This document shows positions 1 through 8,403 of a stretch of 64,000 nucleotides of DNA, one piece after another. The position numbers and the translations under genes are program-made. Source of the DNA: DASUCS01 sp041166385 (GTDB lineage: Bacteria > Actinomycetota > Acidimicrobiia > Acidimicrobiales > JACDCH01); contig JBEEFW010000077.1 in NCBI GenBank assembly GCA_041166385.1, forward strand, positions 1-64,000, in the 5' to 3' direction. Below the pieces are notes generated by a model. That model had not been told where the DNA came from and did not search any database. It saw nothing but the letters and a program-made list of their open reading frames with translations. Numbering within the stretch: position 1 is the stretch's first letter; each line of letters begins with the position of its first letter.

Positions 1-695
1 AGGACGACCTTGTGGCCCAGGTGCAGCGAGTTCGTCGCCCAGAGCAGCACAGCGGTGTGGTACAGCGGCGAACCGCAGATGTGGACGTTGCCGTCTTCGG
101 GCTGCACGCCGAACAACATCAGGAACATCGAATACAGCGCGCCGCCCTCGACAGGGTCGAGGTCGGCGAGCTTGCGCTTTACACCCTTCGGCTTGCCGGT
201 GGTGCCCGACGTGTAGTGCATCGGCGCACCGGCCGTCCGGTCCTCGGGACGGGTCGTCGGTTGACCGTCGATCAGTTCGGAATAGTCACGACCGCCGGGG
301 ATGGACCCGATCTTGAAGAGGCTCTCGTGGCCGAGCTTGATCTCCTCGCCGGCCGCCACCAGCGCGTCGGCGAAGCGCTCGTGACCAATGAGCACCTTGG
401 CGTCGCTGTCGTTGACGATGTACGCGATCTCCGGGCCGACGAGGTGGTGGTTGATCGGCGTCATGTACAGCCCGATCTGCTGCGCGCCGAGCACCAGTTC
501 CATCATCTCGATGCCGTTCGGCATCACGACGGCCACCGTGTCGCCGCGCTCGAGACCCTGCGCGCGCAGCCCGTGCGACACCTGGTTCGCGCGGGCCGCC
601 AGCTCGCCGGCGGTGACCTCCGTGCCGTCGGGACCCACCAGCGCGATGCGGTCCGGATTCGCGTCAGCCTGACGGAAGAAACCCAGTTCAGCCAT
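1..695 (-). CDS. Acyl-CoA synthetase (FadD family), 3' part missing
   Basis: AMP-dependent acyl-CoA synthetase that would activate a fatty or steroid side-chain acid to its CoA thioester. The visible 231 N-terminal residues start at an ATG (693-695) with MAELGFFRQAD and contain the adenylate-binding P-loop YTSGTTGKPKG at about residues 155-165. The C-terminal half lies beyond the left edge. It is transcribed divergently from the DUF35/thiolase operon, with a KstR-like box 12 bases upstream of its start. The arrangement resembles M. tuberculosis fadD19 beside Rv3521-ltp4-ltp3, so a steroid-acid substrate is plausible, but substrate cannot be read from the sequence. Confidence 0.9.
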   Translation of the reverse strand, partial: MAELGFFRQADANPDRIALVGPDGTEVTAGELAARANQVSHGLRAQGLERGDTVAVVMPNGIEMMELVLGAQQIGLYMTPINHHLVGPEIAYIVNDSDAKVLIGHERFADALVAAGEEIKLGHESLFKIGSIPGGRDYSELIDGQPTTRPEDRTAGAPMHYTSGTTGKPKGVKRKLADLDPVEGGALYSMFLMLFGVQPEDGNVHICGSPLYHTAVLLWATNSLHLGHKVV

Positions 696-706
696 GGGCC
701 GCAGAC

Positions 707-720
707 TAGAACGTGTTCCA
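707..720. promoter_or_regulatory. KstR-like operator box
   Basis: TAGAACGTGTTCCA fits the published KstR consensus TnnAACnnGTTnnA at every fixed position. It lies between two divergent genes (starts at 695 and 746), where a TetR-family repressor could control both. A second box of the same type lies at 8404-8417. Assignment to KstR is by motif only; no kstR gene is in the window. Confidence 0.65.
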
Positions 721-745
721 GTTTCCGCGCTAGCGTGCCGCCTCG

Positions 746-1201
746 ATGGCAGACCGCACAGAGGTTCTGACCGCCCCGCTCGTCATCGAGTATCCGTTCA
801 GCCGCACCACCGGACCGGTGATCGGCGCGTTCCTCACCGGCCTGCGCGAGCAGGTGATCGTCGGAACGAAGACGAGCGACGGGCGCGTCCTGGTTCCCCC
901 GATGGAGTACGACCCGGCGACGGGCGACGCGGCCACGGAGATGGTCGAGGTCGGCCCGGGCGGCGCCGTCACCACGTGGGCGTGGGTGCACCAACCTCGC
1001 CCGAAGGATCCGCTCGATCATCCGTTCGCGTGGGCCCTCATCCGCATCGACGGCGCCGACTCTGCGCTCCTGCACGCGGTCGATGCCGGCGACATCGGTG
1101 CCATGTCGACGGGCATGCATGTCACGCCGCGCTGGCGGGCGGAGCGCGAAGGCCACATCAACGACATCGAATGCTTCGTGCCGGATGGGGACAGCCGATG
1201 A
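746..1201 (+). CDS. DUF35 OB-fold protein without zinc ribbon
   Basis: A 151-residue OB-fold (DUF35) protein. Proteins of this type bind Ltp-type thiolases to make the acyl-CoA retro-aldolases of steroid side-chain breakdown (ChsH2-DUF35/Ltp2). Residues 6-145 hold the OB-type beta segments, for example HPFAWALIRIDGADSALLHA. No CxxC pair is present, so the rubredoxin-like zinc ribbon usual at the N-terminus is missing. The gene overlaps the next DUF35 gene by 4 bases (ATGA). Together the two proteins total about 330 residues, close to the single Rv3521-type protein, which suggests a split or tandem arrangement. Confidence 0.75.
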   Translation: MADRTEVLTAPLVIEYPFSRTTGPVIGAFLTGLREQVIVGTKTSDGRVLVPPMEYDPATGDAATEMVEVGPGGAVTTWAWVHQPRPKDPLDHPFAWALIRIDGADSALLHAVDAGDIGAMSTGMHVTPRWRAEREGHINDIECFVPDGDSR

Positions 1202-1740
1202 GCGAGCTCACACTGCCAAAGTCCTTGCAGGACGTCGAGCTCATCAAGAGCGTGCGCACGCCCGCCGAGCTGCGGTACCAGTACACCGCGGGCGCGGCGA
1301 CCACCCGTTTCCTTCGCGGCATCGAGCAGAAGAAGATCCTGGGGGAGCGGTGCCCGAAGTGCGGCAAGGTCTACGTGCCGCCCCGCGGTTCATGCCCGAC
1401 CGACGGCATCCCGACCACAGACCAAGTCGAGCTCCCGCACAAGGGCACGGTCACGTCGTTCTGCATCGTCAACGTGCAGTTCTACGGGCAGGTGATGGAG
1501 GTGCCCTACACCGGTGCGCTGATCCTGCTCGATGGGAGCGACCTGTCGATCATGCACTTGCTGCAGGAGGTCGCCGTCGAGGATGTGCACATCGGCCTGC
1601 GGGTGGAGGCCGTGTGGGTCGACGACGACGAGATCGGCCCGACGCTTGAGAGCATTCGCTACTTCCGTCCGAACGGCGAGCCCGATGCCGAAGTGAACCA
1701 GCCGGGTGAGCACGGATGGGGAGAACTCGAACATGCGTGA
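1198..1740 (+). CDS. DUF35 zinc-ribbon OB-fold protein
   Basis: A 180-residue acyl-CoA-associated OB-fold protein. Residues about 45-63 form the zinc ribbon, with CPKCGK, then YVPPRGSC one turn later, followed by the OB barrel (GTVTSFCIVNVQF onward). Partners of this family bind thiolase-like Ltp proteins and activate their retro-aldol or thiolytic activity. The start at ATG 1198 overlaps the stop of the preceding DUF35 gene, and its own 3' end overlaps the following thiolase gene by 8 bases, indicating one translationally coupled operon. Confidence 0.85.
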   Translation: MSELTLPKSLQDVELIKSVRTPAELRYQYTAGAATTRFLRGIEQKKILGERCPKCGKVYVPPRGSCPTDGIPTTDQVELPHKGTVTSFCIVNVQFYGQVMEVPYTGALILLDGSDLSIMHLLQEVAVEDVHIGLRVEAVWVDDDEIGPTLESIRYFRPNGEPDAEVNQPGEHGWGELEHA

Positions 1741-2791
1741 CGTCGCGATCATCTCGTTCGCGCAGAGCGACCACGCTCGCTCGGTCGACGATGCCAACGA
1801 AGTCGAGATGCTGATGCCGGTCACCGCGGCCGCCATCGCCAACGCCAACATGACGAAGCACGACATCGGCTTCACGTGCAGCGGCTCGACCGACTATCTC
1901 GCCGGGAGCGCGTTCAGCTTCGTGTCGACGCTCGACGGCGTCGGGCCGTGGCCGCCGATCCAGGAGAGCCACGTGGAGATGGACGGCGCGTGGGCGCTGT
2001 ACGAAGCCTGGGTCAAGCTGCAGCTCGGCGAGATCGACACCGCGCTCGTCTACTGCTACGGCAAGTCGTCACCCGGCCCGACGCACGAGGTGCAGAGCCG
2101 CCAGCTCGATCCGTACTTCGTGGCACCGCTGTGGCCGGACACCATCTCGCTGTCCGCCCTGCAGGCTCGGGCGCTGCTCGAAGCGGGCAAGGCCACCGAG
2201 AAGGACTTCGCCGATGTCGTCGCCCGCAGCCGCAAGGCGGCGCTCGACAATCCCCACGCACAGCTGCGGTGGGACAAGCCGGCCGATCAGGTTCTCGCCG
2301 AGCCGATGCTCGTCGATCCATTGCGCAAGGACGACTGCCCGCCGATCAGCGATGGCGTCGCGGCGGTGGTGATCGCCGCCGGCGACGTTGCCCGCGCCCA
2401 TTGCGCGCGTCCGGCGTGGATCCGAGGCATCGACCATCGCATCGAGTCGGCCGTTCTCGGGCTCCGGGATCTCACCGACTCGCCGTCGACCCGCACCGCG
2501 GGGGAGCGGGCCGGCGTGAACGGCGGCAAGGTCGATGTGGCCGAGCTCCACACCCCTTTCAGCTTCCAGGAGCTGATCATTCGGGAGGCGCTCGGACTCG
2601 GCGGCGATGTCGACGTCAACCCTTCGGGCGGTGCGCTGTGTGCCAACCCCATCATGGCGGCCGGCCTCGTGCGCTTCGGCGAAGCCGCCAGCCGCATCAT
2701 CGACGGTCGCGCCAGCCGGGCCGTCGCTCACGCCACGAGTGGTGTGTGCCTCCAGCAGAACCTGGTGTGCGTCTTGGAAGGTGAAGGCTGA
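1733..2791 (+). CDS. Thiolase-like lipid-transfer protein (Ltp4-like)
   Basis: A 352-residue thiolase-superfamily protein of the SCP-x/Ltp branch, expected to pair with the DUF35 proteins in cleaving a CoA-activated side chain. The C-terminal thiolase segment NPSGGALCANPIMAAGL is present at about residue 290. The N-terminal region where thiolases have their nucleophilic cysteine (CASG) reads VEMDGAWALYEAW and lacks that cysteine, as is usual for Ltp aldolases. ATG 1733 is chosen because it gives MRDVAIISFAQSDH, the normal Ltp start. It overlaps the upstream DUF35 gene and its TGATG junction touches the next thiolase. Confidence 0.85.
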   Translation: MRDVAIISFAQSDHARSVDDANEVEMLMPVTAAAIANANMTKHDIGFTCSGSTDYLAGSAFSFVSTLDGVGPWPPIQESHVEMDGAWALYEAWVKLQLGEIDTALVYCYGKSSPGPTHEVQSRQLDPYFVAPLWPDTISLSALQARALLEAGKATEKDFADVVARSRKAALDNPHAQLRWDKPADQVLAEPMLVDPLRKDDCPPISDGVAAVVIAAGDVARAHCARPAWIRGIDHRIESAVLGLRDLTDSPSTRTAGERAGVNGGKVDVAELHTPFSFQELIIREALGLGGDVDVNPSGGALCANPIMAAGLVRFGEAASRIIDGRASRAVAHATSGVCLQQNLVCVLEGEG

Positions 2792-3948
2792 TGGCCAAGG
2801 AACGGGTTGCGGTCGTCGGTGTCGGCCAGACCAAGCACCAAGCAACGCGGGGCGATGTCTCGATGGCCGGTCTCGTGCGCGAGGCCGCGGATCGGGCGCT
2901 CGAAGACGCGGACCTCGGTTGGAACGACATCGATGCCGTGGTCATCGGCAAGGCGCCCGACTTCTTCGAAGGCGTGATGATGCCGGAGCTGTATCTCACC
3001 GATGCCCTCGGCGCGGTGGGCAAGCCGCTGTTTCGAGTACACACGGCCGGCTCCGTGGGCGGCTCCACGACGATCGTCGCGAGCCAGTTGGTGCAAGCAG
3101 GCGTGCACAAGCGTGTGCTCACGGTCGCGTTCGAGAAACAGTCGGAGAGCGAGGCCATGTGGGCGCTCTCGCTGCCCATGCCGTTCACCCCGCCGATGCA
3201 CGCAGGCGCGGGCGGCTACTTCGCGCCGCACATCCGCTCGTACATGCGACGCGCCAAGGCTCCCGATCACGTCGGCATCCTCGTCGCGCTGAAGGACCGC
3301 AAGAACGCGTTGAAGAACCCCTATGCCCACCTTCACGAACCCGACATCACGTTTGAGTCGATCGAGCAGTCGATGATGCTGTGGGACCCGATCCGCTACG
3401 CGGAGACGTGTCCGTCGTCCGACGGGGCGTGCGCGCTCGTGCTGGCCGCGGAAGATGCGCTGTCGGGTTCGCGTCCGCCCGCGTGGGTGCACGGCACGTC
3501 GATGCGCTCCGAGCCGACGATGTCGGCCGACCGCGATCCAGTACTGCCCCTTGGCGGCATCCAGTGTGCGAACGACGTGTATCGCCAAGCAGGAATCACC
3601 GACCCGCGCAACCAGATCGACTGCGTCGAGATGTACGTGCCGTTCTCGTGGTTCGAGCCGATGTGGCTCGAGAACCTGCGCTTCGCCGGACCCGGGGACG
3701 GGTGGCGGATGGTCGAAGACGGCGCGACGCAGATGGACGGCGATCTCCCCGTCAACATGAGCGGCGGCGTGCTCTCGTCCAACCCCATCGGCGCCTCGGG
3801 CATGCTGCGGTTCGCCGAAGCGGCGATGCAGGTGCGCGGCCAGGCCGGTGAGCATCAGGTCGACGGAGCGAAGGTCGCGCTCGGCCACGCCTACGGAGGC
3901 GGGTCGCAGTTCTTCGCGATGTGGATCGTCTCGAACGAGAAACCGTGA
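2791..3948 (+). CDS. Thiolase-like lipid-transfer protein (Ltp3-like)
   Basis: A 385-residue thiolase/SCP-x homologue and the second Ltp subunit of the operon. The N-terminal MAKERVAVVGVGQTKH and the C-terminal NMSGGVLSSNPIGASGM and HAYGGGSQFF blocks are typical of the family. The catalytic cysteine position carries HTAGSVGG instead, so classical thiolysis is unlikely and a retro-aldol role or heteromer with the preceding protein fits better. Its start overlaps the previous stop by one base (TGATG). Two unlike Ltp proteins next to DUF35 proteins mirror Rv3521-Rv3522-Rv3523. Confidence 0.87.
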   Translation: MAKERVAVVGVGQTKHQATRGDVSMAGLVREAADRALEDADLGWNDIDAVVIGKAPDFFEGVMMPELYLTDALGAVGKPLFRVHTAGSVGGSTTIVASQLVQAGVHKRVLTVAFEKQSESEAMWALSLPMPFTPPMHAGAGGYFAPHIRSYMRRAKAPDHVGILVALKDRKNALKNPYAHLHEPDITFESIEQSMMLWDPIRYAETCPSSDGACALVLAAEDALSGSRPPAWVHGTSMRSEPTMSADRDPVLPLGGIQCANDVYRQAGITDPRNQIDCVEMYVPFSWFEPMWLENLRFAGPGDGWRMVEDGATQMDGDLPVNMSGGVLSSNPIGASGMLRFAEAAMQVRGQAGEHQVDGAKVALGHAYGGGSQFFAMWIVSNEKP

Positions 3949-3958
3949 CCAGCGTTCG

Positions 3959-4006
3959 TTTTGACAGTACCGGCAACACAAAAGTGTGTTGCCGGTACTG
4001 TCAAAA
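3959..4006. repeat. 48-bp perfect inverted repeat
   Basis: Two perfect 22-bp arms (3959-3980 and 3985-4006) with a 4-base AAAG loop lie in the 66-base gap between thiolase stop and SDR start. The arm begins TTTTGACAGTACCGG and the repeat ends TGTCAAAA. As RNA it would form a very stable hairpin ending in A-rich rather than U-rich sequence on the plus strand, with mirrored T/A tails on both strands. It could act as a two-way terminator, an operator or a miniature palindromic element. Confidence 0.85.
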
Positions 4007-4014
4007 GCACTGAC

Positions 4015-4788
4015 ATGGGGCGGCTCGACGGGAAGGTCGCGCTGATCAGCGGCGGGGCCCGCGGGCAAGGCGCGGCGGAGGCGCGACGGTTCGTCGCCGA
4101 GGGCGCGAAGGTCGTGATCGGCGACGTGCTCGAAGCGGAGGGCGAGACGGTGGCCCACGATCTGGGTTCAGACGCCGTCTTCGTGAAGCTCGATGTGACC
4201 TCGGAAGCATCGTGGCAGGAGGCGGTTGCGGCCACCGTCGACGCCTATGGCGGCCTCCACGTGCTCGTGAACAATGCCGGCGTGTTGGGAGCCTTCACGC
4301 CCCTGGTCGACACGACCGTCGAGCACTTCATGCGCGTCCTGTCGATCAACCTCGTCGGTACCTTCCTCGGAATCAAGACCGGGGCCCCCGCGCTGCGAGA
4401 CAGCGGCGGCGGATCGATCGTCAACATCTCGTCGACCGCCGGGATGTGGGGCGTTCCCTTCGCCGCGGACTACACCGCATCGAAGTTCGGCGTCCGCGGC
4501 ATCACGAAGGTGGCCGCGCTGGAGCTCGGCCGTGATGGCATTCGCGTGAACTCCGTGCATCCCGGCGGCGTGCTGACCGACATGGTCAAGGCCGTCGGCG
4601 ACGACGGCGAGAGCGGCTACTACAAGCGACTGCCCGCGGGACGCATCGGCACGCCGGACGACATCAGCAATCTCGTGCTGTTCCTCGCCTCCGACGAGAG
4701 TGCGTACTGCACGGGCACGGAGTTCGTCATCGACGGCGGCATGCAGGCCGGAGACCTCCAGCTGATGCCGCCGCCCCGCAAGGGCTGA
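4015..4788 (+). CDS. SDR family oxidoreductase (hydroxysteroid dehydrogenase-like)
   Basis: A 257-residue NAD(P)-dependent short-chain dehydrogenase. The cofactor glycines are at residues 12-19 (SGGARGQG), NNAG at 86-89, Asn112, and the catalytic Ser140, Tyr153 and Lys157. The C-terminal half resembles 3-alpha/20-beta hydroxysteroid dehydrogenases (FabG3-like), which suits the steroid context, but substrate is inferred. The start at ATG 4015 is chosen over an in-frame TTG at 3961, because the extra residues would be encoded only by the palindrome. The VOC gene starts two bases after its stop. Confidence 0.85.
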   Translation: MGRLDGKVALISGGARGQGAAEARRFVAEGAKVVIGDVLEAEGETVAHDLGSDAVFVKLDVTSEASWQEAVAATVDAYGGLHVLVNNAGVLGAFTPLVDTTVEHFMRVLSINLVGTFLGIKTGAPALRDSGGGSIVNISSTAGMWGVPFAADYTASKFGVRGITKVAALELGRDGIRVNSVHPGGVLTDMVKAVGDDGESGYYKRLPAGRIGTPDDISNLVLFLASDESAYCTGTEFVIDGGMQAGDLQLMPPPRKG

Positions 4789-4790
4789 CC

Positions 4791-5222
4791 ATGGAGCCGC
4801 GCGTCAACTTCATCACACTTGCCTCTCGGGATCTTGCGGCCGCTCGCCGCTTCTACGTCGAGGGACTCGGATGGCCGCCGGTGTTCGAGGTGGCCGACGA
4901 GGTCGTGTTCATCCAGGTCGGTCCGGGGCTGCTGCTGTCACTGTGGACGACCGACGAGCTCGACGCGGACATCGGCGATGGATCACGATCCAGCACCGGA
5001 CTGGCGCCGTTCGCGCTTGCCCACAACGTGTCCAGCGACGCGGAGGTCATCGCGGTCGTCGACAGTGCGCGCGCCGCGGGAGCAACTGTGTTGAAGGAGC
5101 CGGTGCTCGCCTTCTTCGGCGGCGTTCACGCGTACTTCGCGGATCCGTCCGGCTTCCGTTGGGAGATCGCGCACAATCCCGGGTGGAGCGTGGCGGCAGA
5201 CGGAACCGTGAGCATCGGCTAG
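4791..5222 (+). CDS. VOC (glyoxalase/dioxygenase) family protein
   Basis: A 143-residue vicinal-oxygen-chelate protein with two beta-alpha-beta-beta-beta halves: NFITLASRDLAAARRFYVEGLGW at the N-terminus and HAYFADPSGFRWEIAHNP at the C-terminus. Such single-domain proteins include glyoxalases, epimerases and binding proteins; nothing here identifies the ligand. Only two bases separate it from the SDR gene, so it is probably co-transcribed with it. Confidence 0.75.
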   Translation: MEPRVNFITLASRDLAAARRFYVEGLGWPPVFEVADEVVFIQVGPGLLLSLWTTDELDADIGDGSRSSTGLAPFALAHNVSSDAEVIAVVDSARAAGATVLKEPVLAFFGGVHAYFADPSGFRWEIAHNPGWSVAADGTVSIG

Positions 5223-5249
5223 GACGACCCCGGTTAGCGTCGCTCTTGC

Positions 5250-6482
5250 ATGAGCCTGTTCGTCGACACGACGCCACTGAGGGTGTCGCGAGACTTCCGG
5301 AGGCTGTGGGTCGGGCAGGCAGTGTCATTCGTCGGCAGCATGATCACGAGTGCGACATTGCCGTACCAGGTGTTCCACGAGACGGGTTCGTCGTTCGCCG
5401 TCGGCATGCTCGGCCTGGCACAGCTGGGCCCCATGCTCGTGTTCGGCGTTGTCGGCGGCGCGCTGGCCGACAGTCTCGACAAGCGCCGCCTCCTGCTCGG
5501 CGTCTCGGCGGTGGCGATGGTGTGCTCGGTCGCGCTGGCCGTGAATGCGTCGCTGGACCATCCACGGCTGTGGTTGATGTACGTGCTGGGAGCGCTGGCC
5601 GGCGCGACGTTTGCCACGACGTTTCCTGTCGTGCGCTCGTTGCTGCCGATGCTGCTCGAGTCGGAGTTGCGGCCGGCCGCGTTCGCGTTGCAGTCGACGT
5701 ACGGCTCGTTCGGGATGATGGCCGGGCCGGCGGTCGCCGGCGTGCTCATCGGCACGCTCGGGATCACCAGCGCCTACAGCATCGATGTCGTCACGTATGC
5801 GCTCGCGCTGGCCGCGTTCGCGGGGATCGCACCGTCCCCGCCGGTTGCCGGCGCCAGCGCTGCATCGCGGTCCTCCGTGGTGGAAGGCCTGCGCTTCTTG
5901 CGCAGCCACTCGGTGGTGATGAGCGTTTTCGGCATCGACCTGATCGCGATGGTGTTCGGCATGCCCCGCGCGCTCTTCCCCGCGCTCGCCGAGCGATTGG
6001 GAGGCGGACCAACGCTGTACGGGCTCTTGCTGTCGTCGGTCGCGGGCGGCGCGTTCATCGCATCGTTGGGTAGCGGCTGGACGTCGCGGGTCAAGCGTCA
6101 AGGACGAGCCGTGCTGTGGTGCGTCGCCGCGTGGGGAACGACGATTGCAGTTGCCGGTCTGTCTCGCGAACCGGCGCTCGTGCTCGCGATGTTCGCTTTC
6201 GCCGGTGGGGCCGACATGATCTCGGGCGTCTATCGATCAGCGATCGCCGCCGACGTCACGCCCGACGACCTACGAGGGCGAGTCAGTGGCGTCGAGTTCG
6301 CCGTCTACGCCGGCGGTCCCGTCGTCGGCGACATCGAGGCCGGCGTCGTGGGTGGACTCTTCGGCGTGCCGTTCGCCATCGTGTCGGGCGGTGTGGCCTG
6401 CGTCGTCGGTGCGGGAGTATTCGCCACCAGAGTTCGGAGCTTCGCCAACTACGTGAGGTCTGAGCCCGCGCCTAGTCCGTGA
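5250..6482 (+). CDS. MFS transporter (drug/siderophore exporter type)
   Basis: A 410-residue inner-membrane protein with about twelve hydrophobic segments. The start SRDFRRLWVGQAVSFVGSMITSATLPYQVFH and the cytoplasmic loop GALADSLDKRRLLL between TM2 and TM3 are typical of EntS/MFS_3 exporters. It follows the VOC gene by 27 bases and could belong to the same operon. Its 3' end overlaps the converging Rieske gene by 11 bases. Substrate unknown. Confidence 0.82.
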   Translation: MSLFVDTTPLRVSRDFRRLWVGQAVSFVGSMITSATLPYQVFHETGSSFAVGMLGLAQLGPMLVFGVVGGALADSLDKRRLLLGVSAVAMVCSVALAVNASLDHPRLWLMYVLGALAGATFATTFPVVRSLLPMLLESELRPAAFALQSTYGSFGMMAGPAVAGVLIGTLGITSAYSIDVVTYALALAAFAGIAPSPPVAGASAASRSSVVEGLRFLRSHSVVMSVFGIDLIAMVFGMPRALFPALAERLGGGPTLYGLLLSSVAGGAFIASLGSGWTSRVKRQGRAVLWCVAAWGTTIAVAGLSREPALVLAMFAFAGGADMISGVYRSAIAADVTPDDLRGRVSGVEFAVYAGGPVVGDIEAGVVGGLFGVPFAIVSGGVACVVGAGVFATRVRSFANYVRSEPAPSP

Positions 6483-7518
6483 GGCGAGCGGAAGCGGTCG
6501 CTTTGCGTGGGGCTTCGTCGACGCGGTCGGGCCAGAACGGGGGAGGGAAGACGAGGCGCTCGTCGCCGACGGGTTCGGCGTAGAACTGCGCGCACCATTT
6601 CCGGAACTTCATGAACGGCCCGTCGTTGTCGGCCAGGGCGGGCCGCACGAGGTGGGCTTTGTGCTCCCAGATCGGCTTGTCCTCGAGCAGCTGCTTGTGC
6701 ACCTCGTTGACGAACGCCTTGCCCACGTTCTCGGTCGTCGTCAGGTCACCCATGGTCTTGAACCGGAAGTTGAAGCGGATGATGCACTTGTCGCGCTCGA
6801 TCGGGGTCGTGGCCGCGAGGTTCAAGGTGTCGACGATTCCCGAGAAGGACACGAGCGAGATCCCCGGCCCCCACGACTGGGTGTCGATGCGCCCTTCCAT
6901 CACGCCGCGGGGCGTCGGGAACTTCTGCGACGACCGCATCTGCGAGTGGGGGAAGGTCGTCTCGTACGACTCGAGCATCGGGACGGTGGCGGTGTCGTGC
7001 ACGTAGCGGAAGTGCGCCGAGTCGACGCCGTTCTCCGCCATCTCCTGCCACGTGGTCTCGATCTCGTAGTGCGTGCGGATGTCGGTGGACCAGTCGGGGT
7101 CGTCGTTGAACTCGGGAACGAGTGGAACATCCCACATTGGCTCGACCGACTCGTCGGGGTGATACCACGCGAACACCAGCCCGTTGCGCTCGACGACCGG
7201 GAAGGCGCGGATCTTCGCCTTGCCGTTCGTGCGATCGCTGTAGGGGATCTCGGTGTTGCGCCCATCGGCGTCGTACTTCCAGCCGTGGAACGGGCACACG
7301 ATCTGGCAGTCGTCGACGGTGCCGCCGTGGCCGAGGTGCGCGCCCAAGTGGGGACAGAACGCGTCCATGACGTGCGCGTCGCCGGTGGTGTCGCGCCAAC
7401 CGACGAGGTGGCGTCCCCAGTAGTACAGCGGTCGTGGTTGGTCCGTGAACTCATCGGGGTAGCCGACGCCGAACCACCCGAACGGAATGGGGAAGGGGAA
7501 CCGATCCTCGGTCGTCAC
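6472..7518 (-). CDS. Rieske non-haem iron oxygenase, KshA-like
   Basis: A 348-residue terminal oxygenase subunit. The [2Fe-2S] Rieske motifs CPH and CPFH lie 19 residues apart at about residues 54-76, and the mononuclear iron site has the pattern DSAHFRYVH preceded by Glu-Asn. Overall shape resembles 3-ketosteroid 9-alpha-hydroxylase (KshA), which opens the steroid nucleus with a separate reductase. GTG 7518 is chosen as start: it overlaps the stop of the upstream amidohydrolase by 4 bases (GTGA) and avoids a long unrelated N-terminal extension. No reductase gene is adjacent. Confidence 0.85.
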   Translation of the reverse strand: MTTEDRFPFPIPFGWFGVGYPDEFTDQPRPLYYWGRHLVGWRDTTGDAHVMDAFCPHLGAHLGHGGTVDDCQIVCPFHGWKYDADGRNTEIPYSDRTNGKAKIRAFPVVERNGLVFAWYHPDESVEPMWDVPLVPEFNDDPDWSTDIRTHYEIETTWQEMAENGVDSAHFRYVHDTATVPMLESYETTFPHSQMRSSQKFPTPRGVMEGRIDTQSWGPGISLVSFSGIVDTLNLAATTPIERDKCIIRFNFRFKTMGDLTTTENVGKAFVNEVHKQLLEDKPIWEHKAHLVRPALADNDGPFMKFRKWCAQFYAEPVGDERLVFPPPFWPDRVDEAPRKATASARLTD

Positions 7519-8393
7519 AGCTTGAACACCCGCTGCGCGTTCTCGCGAAGAAACTTCGGCCAGACGTGGTCGCGGAACGGCACGTCTTGCATGTCCTTGA
7601 AGATGCGCTCGAGCGACAGCCCCATGGGGAAGTACCCGGCGTACATCACCTTGTCGGTGCCGCGGGTGTTGGCGAAGTCGATGATCGTCTTCGGGTAGTA
7701 CTTCGGCGAGAACGCGCTGGTCGAGTAGTAGAGGTTCGGCCACTTGAGCATGAGCTTCACTGCGAGCGCGTCCCACGGCTCGGCACCGTGCCGCATCACG
7801 ATGCGCAGCTCGGGGAAGAACCAACACACCTCGTCGAGCAGTTCGGTCTTCTGGCAGAGCATCGGGAGCCGCGGACCGGGCACCCCTGTCGTGATCGTGA
7901 TGGGAATGTCGAGCTCGATGCACTTCGCGTACAGCGGGTAGAACTTCTTGTCGTTGATCGGGACTTGCGGCAGCATCCCTGCCGGAAACGCGGTGGCCGC
8001 TTTGATCCCGAACTCCTCGTGCGCTCGCACGAGGTCGCGCACACCCTGCATGCCGCGGTTCGGATCGACCTCGTAGCTCGCGAAGAAGCGATCCGGGTGC
8101 TCCTTCAGGGCGCGCGCCGTCTCACCGCGGTCGACGTCGGCGCGGCCGCCGATGCCGAGCATCGCCTTCTCGATGTTGAAGTGATCCATCTCGTCGAGGA
8201 CGACGCTGATCGCGTCGGCGTTCTCGTCGATGTCCTTCGGCACGGTCTTGAACATGTATTGCGCCGGGAACTCCATGTCCTTGGACTCTTCGTCCATGAA
8301 CCCCTTGCGCATGAAGCCGTACCAGTCCTTCTTGTGCCCCTCGGGCAGCCCCATCATGAGGTCGATGACGGGCACATCCGTGGGCATCGGCAT
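7515..8393 (-). CDS. Amidohydrolase-family TIM-barrel hydrolase
   Basis: A 292-residue protein of the amidohydrolase_2 type. It has a short N-terminal strand with VIDLMMG rather than the usual DxHxH, a central MRHGAEPWDAL segment near residue 200 (the metal-ligand His), and a late MYAGYFPMG where many relatives have an Asp. The missing N-terminal HxH suggests altered or absent metal binding. It is translationally coupled to the Rieske oxygenase and starts 11 bases from a KstR-like box, so it belongs to the same catabolic regulon. Reaction unknown. Confidence 0.75.
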   Translation of the reverse strand: MPMPTDVPVIDLMMGLPEGHKKDWYGFMRKGFMDEESKDMEFPAQYMFKTVPKDIDENADAISVVLDEMDHFNIEKAMLGIGGRADVDRGETARALKEHPDRFFASYEVDPNRGMQGVRDLVRAHEEFGIKAATAFPAGMLPQVPINDKKFYPLYAKCIELDIPITITTGVPGPRLPMLCQKTELLDEVCWFFPELRIVMRHGAEPWDALAVKLMLKWPNLYYSTSAFSPKYYPKTIIDFANTRGTDKVMYAGYFPMGLSLERIFKDMQDVPFRDHVWPKFLRENAQRVFKL

Positions 8394-8403
8394 GCCCCCA
8401 GAA

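Noticed and set aside
3961..4014. An upstream TTG start for the SDR, giving 18 extra residues
   Set aside because: These residues come only from the palindrome; the SDR Rossmann motif begins correctly from ATG 4015.
2728..4158. A long minus-strand frame of 476 codons across the second thiolase and SDR
   Set aside because: It is antisense to well-supported genes, and its translation is Arg/His-rich with no recognisable domain.
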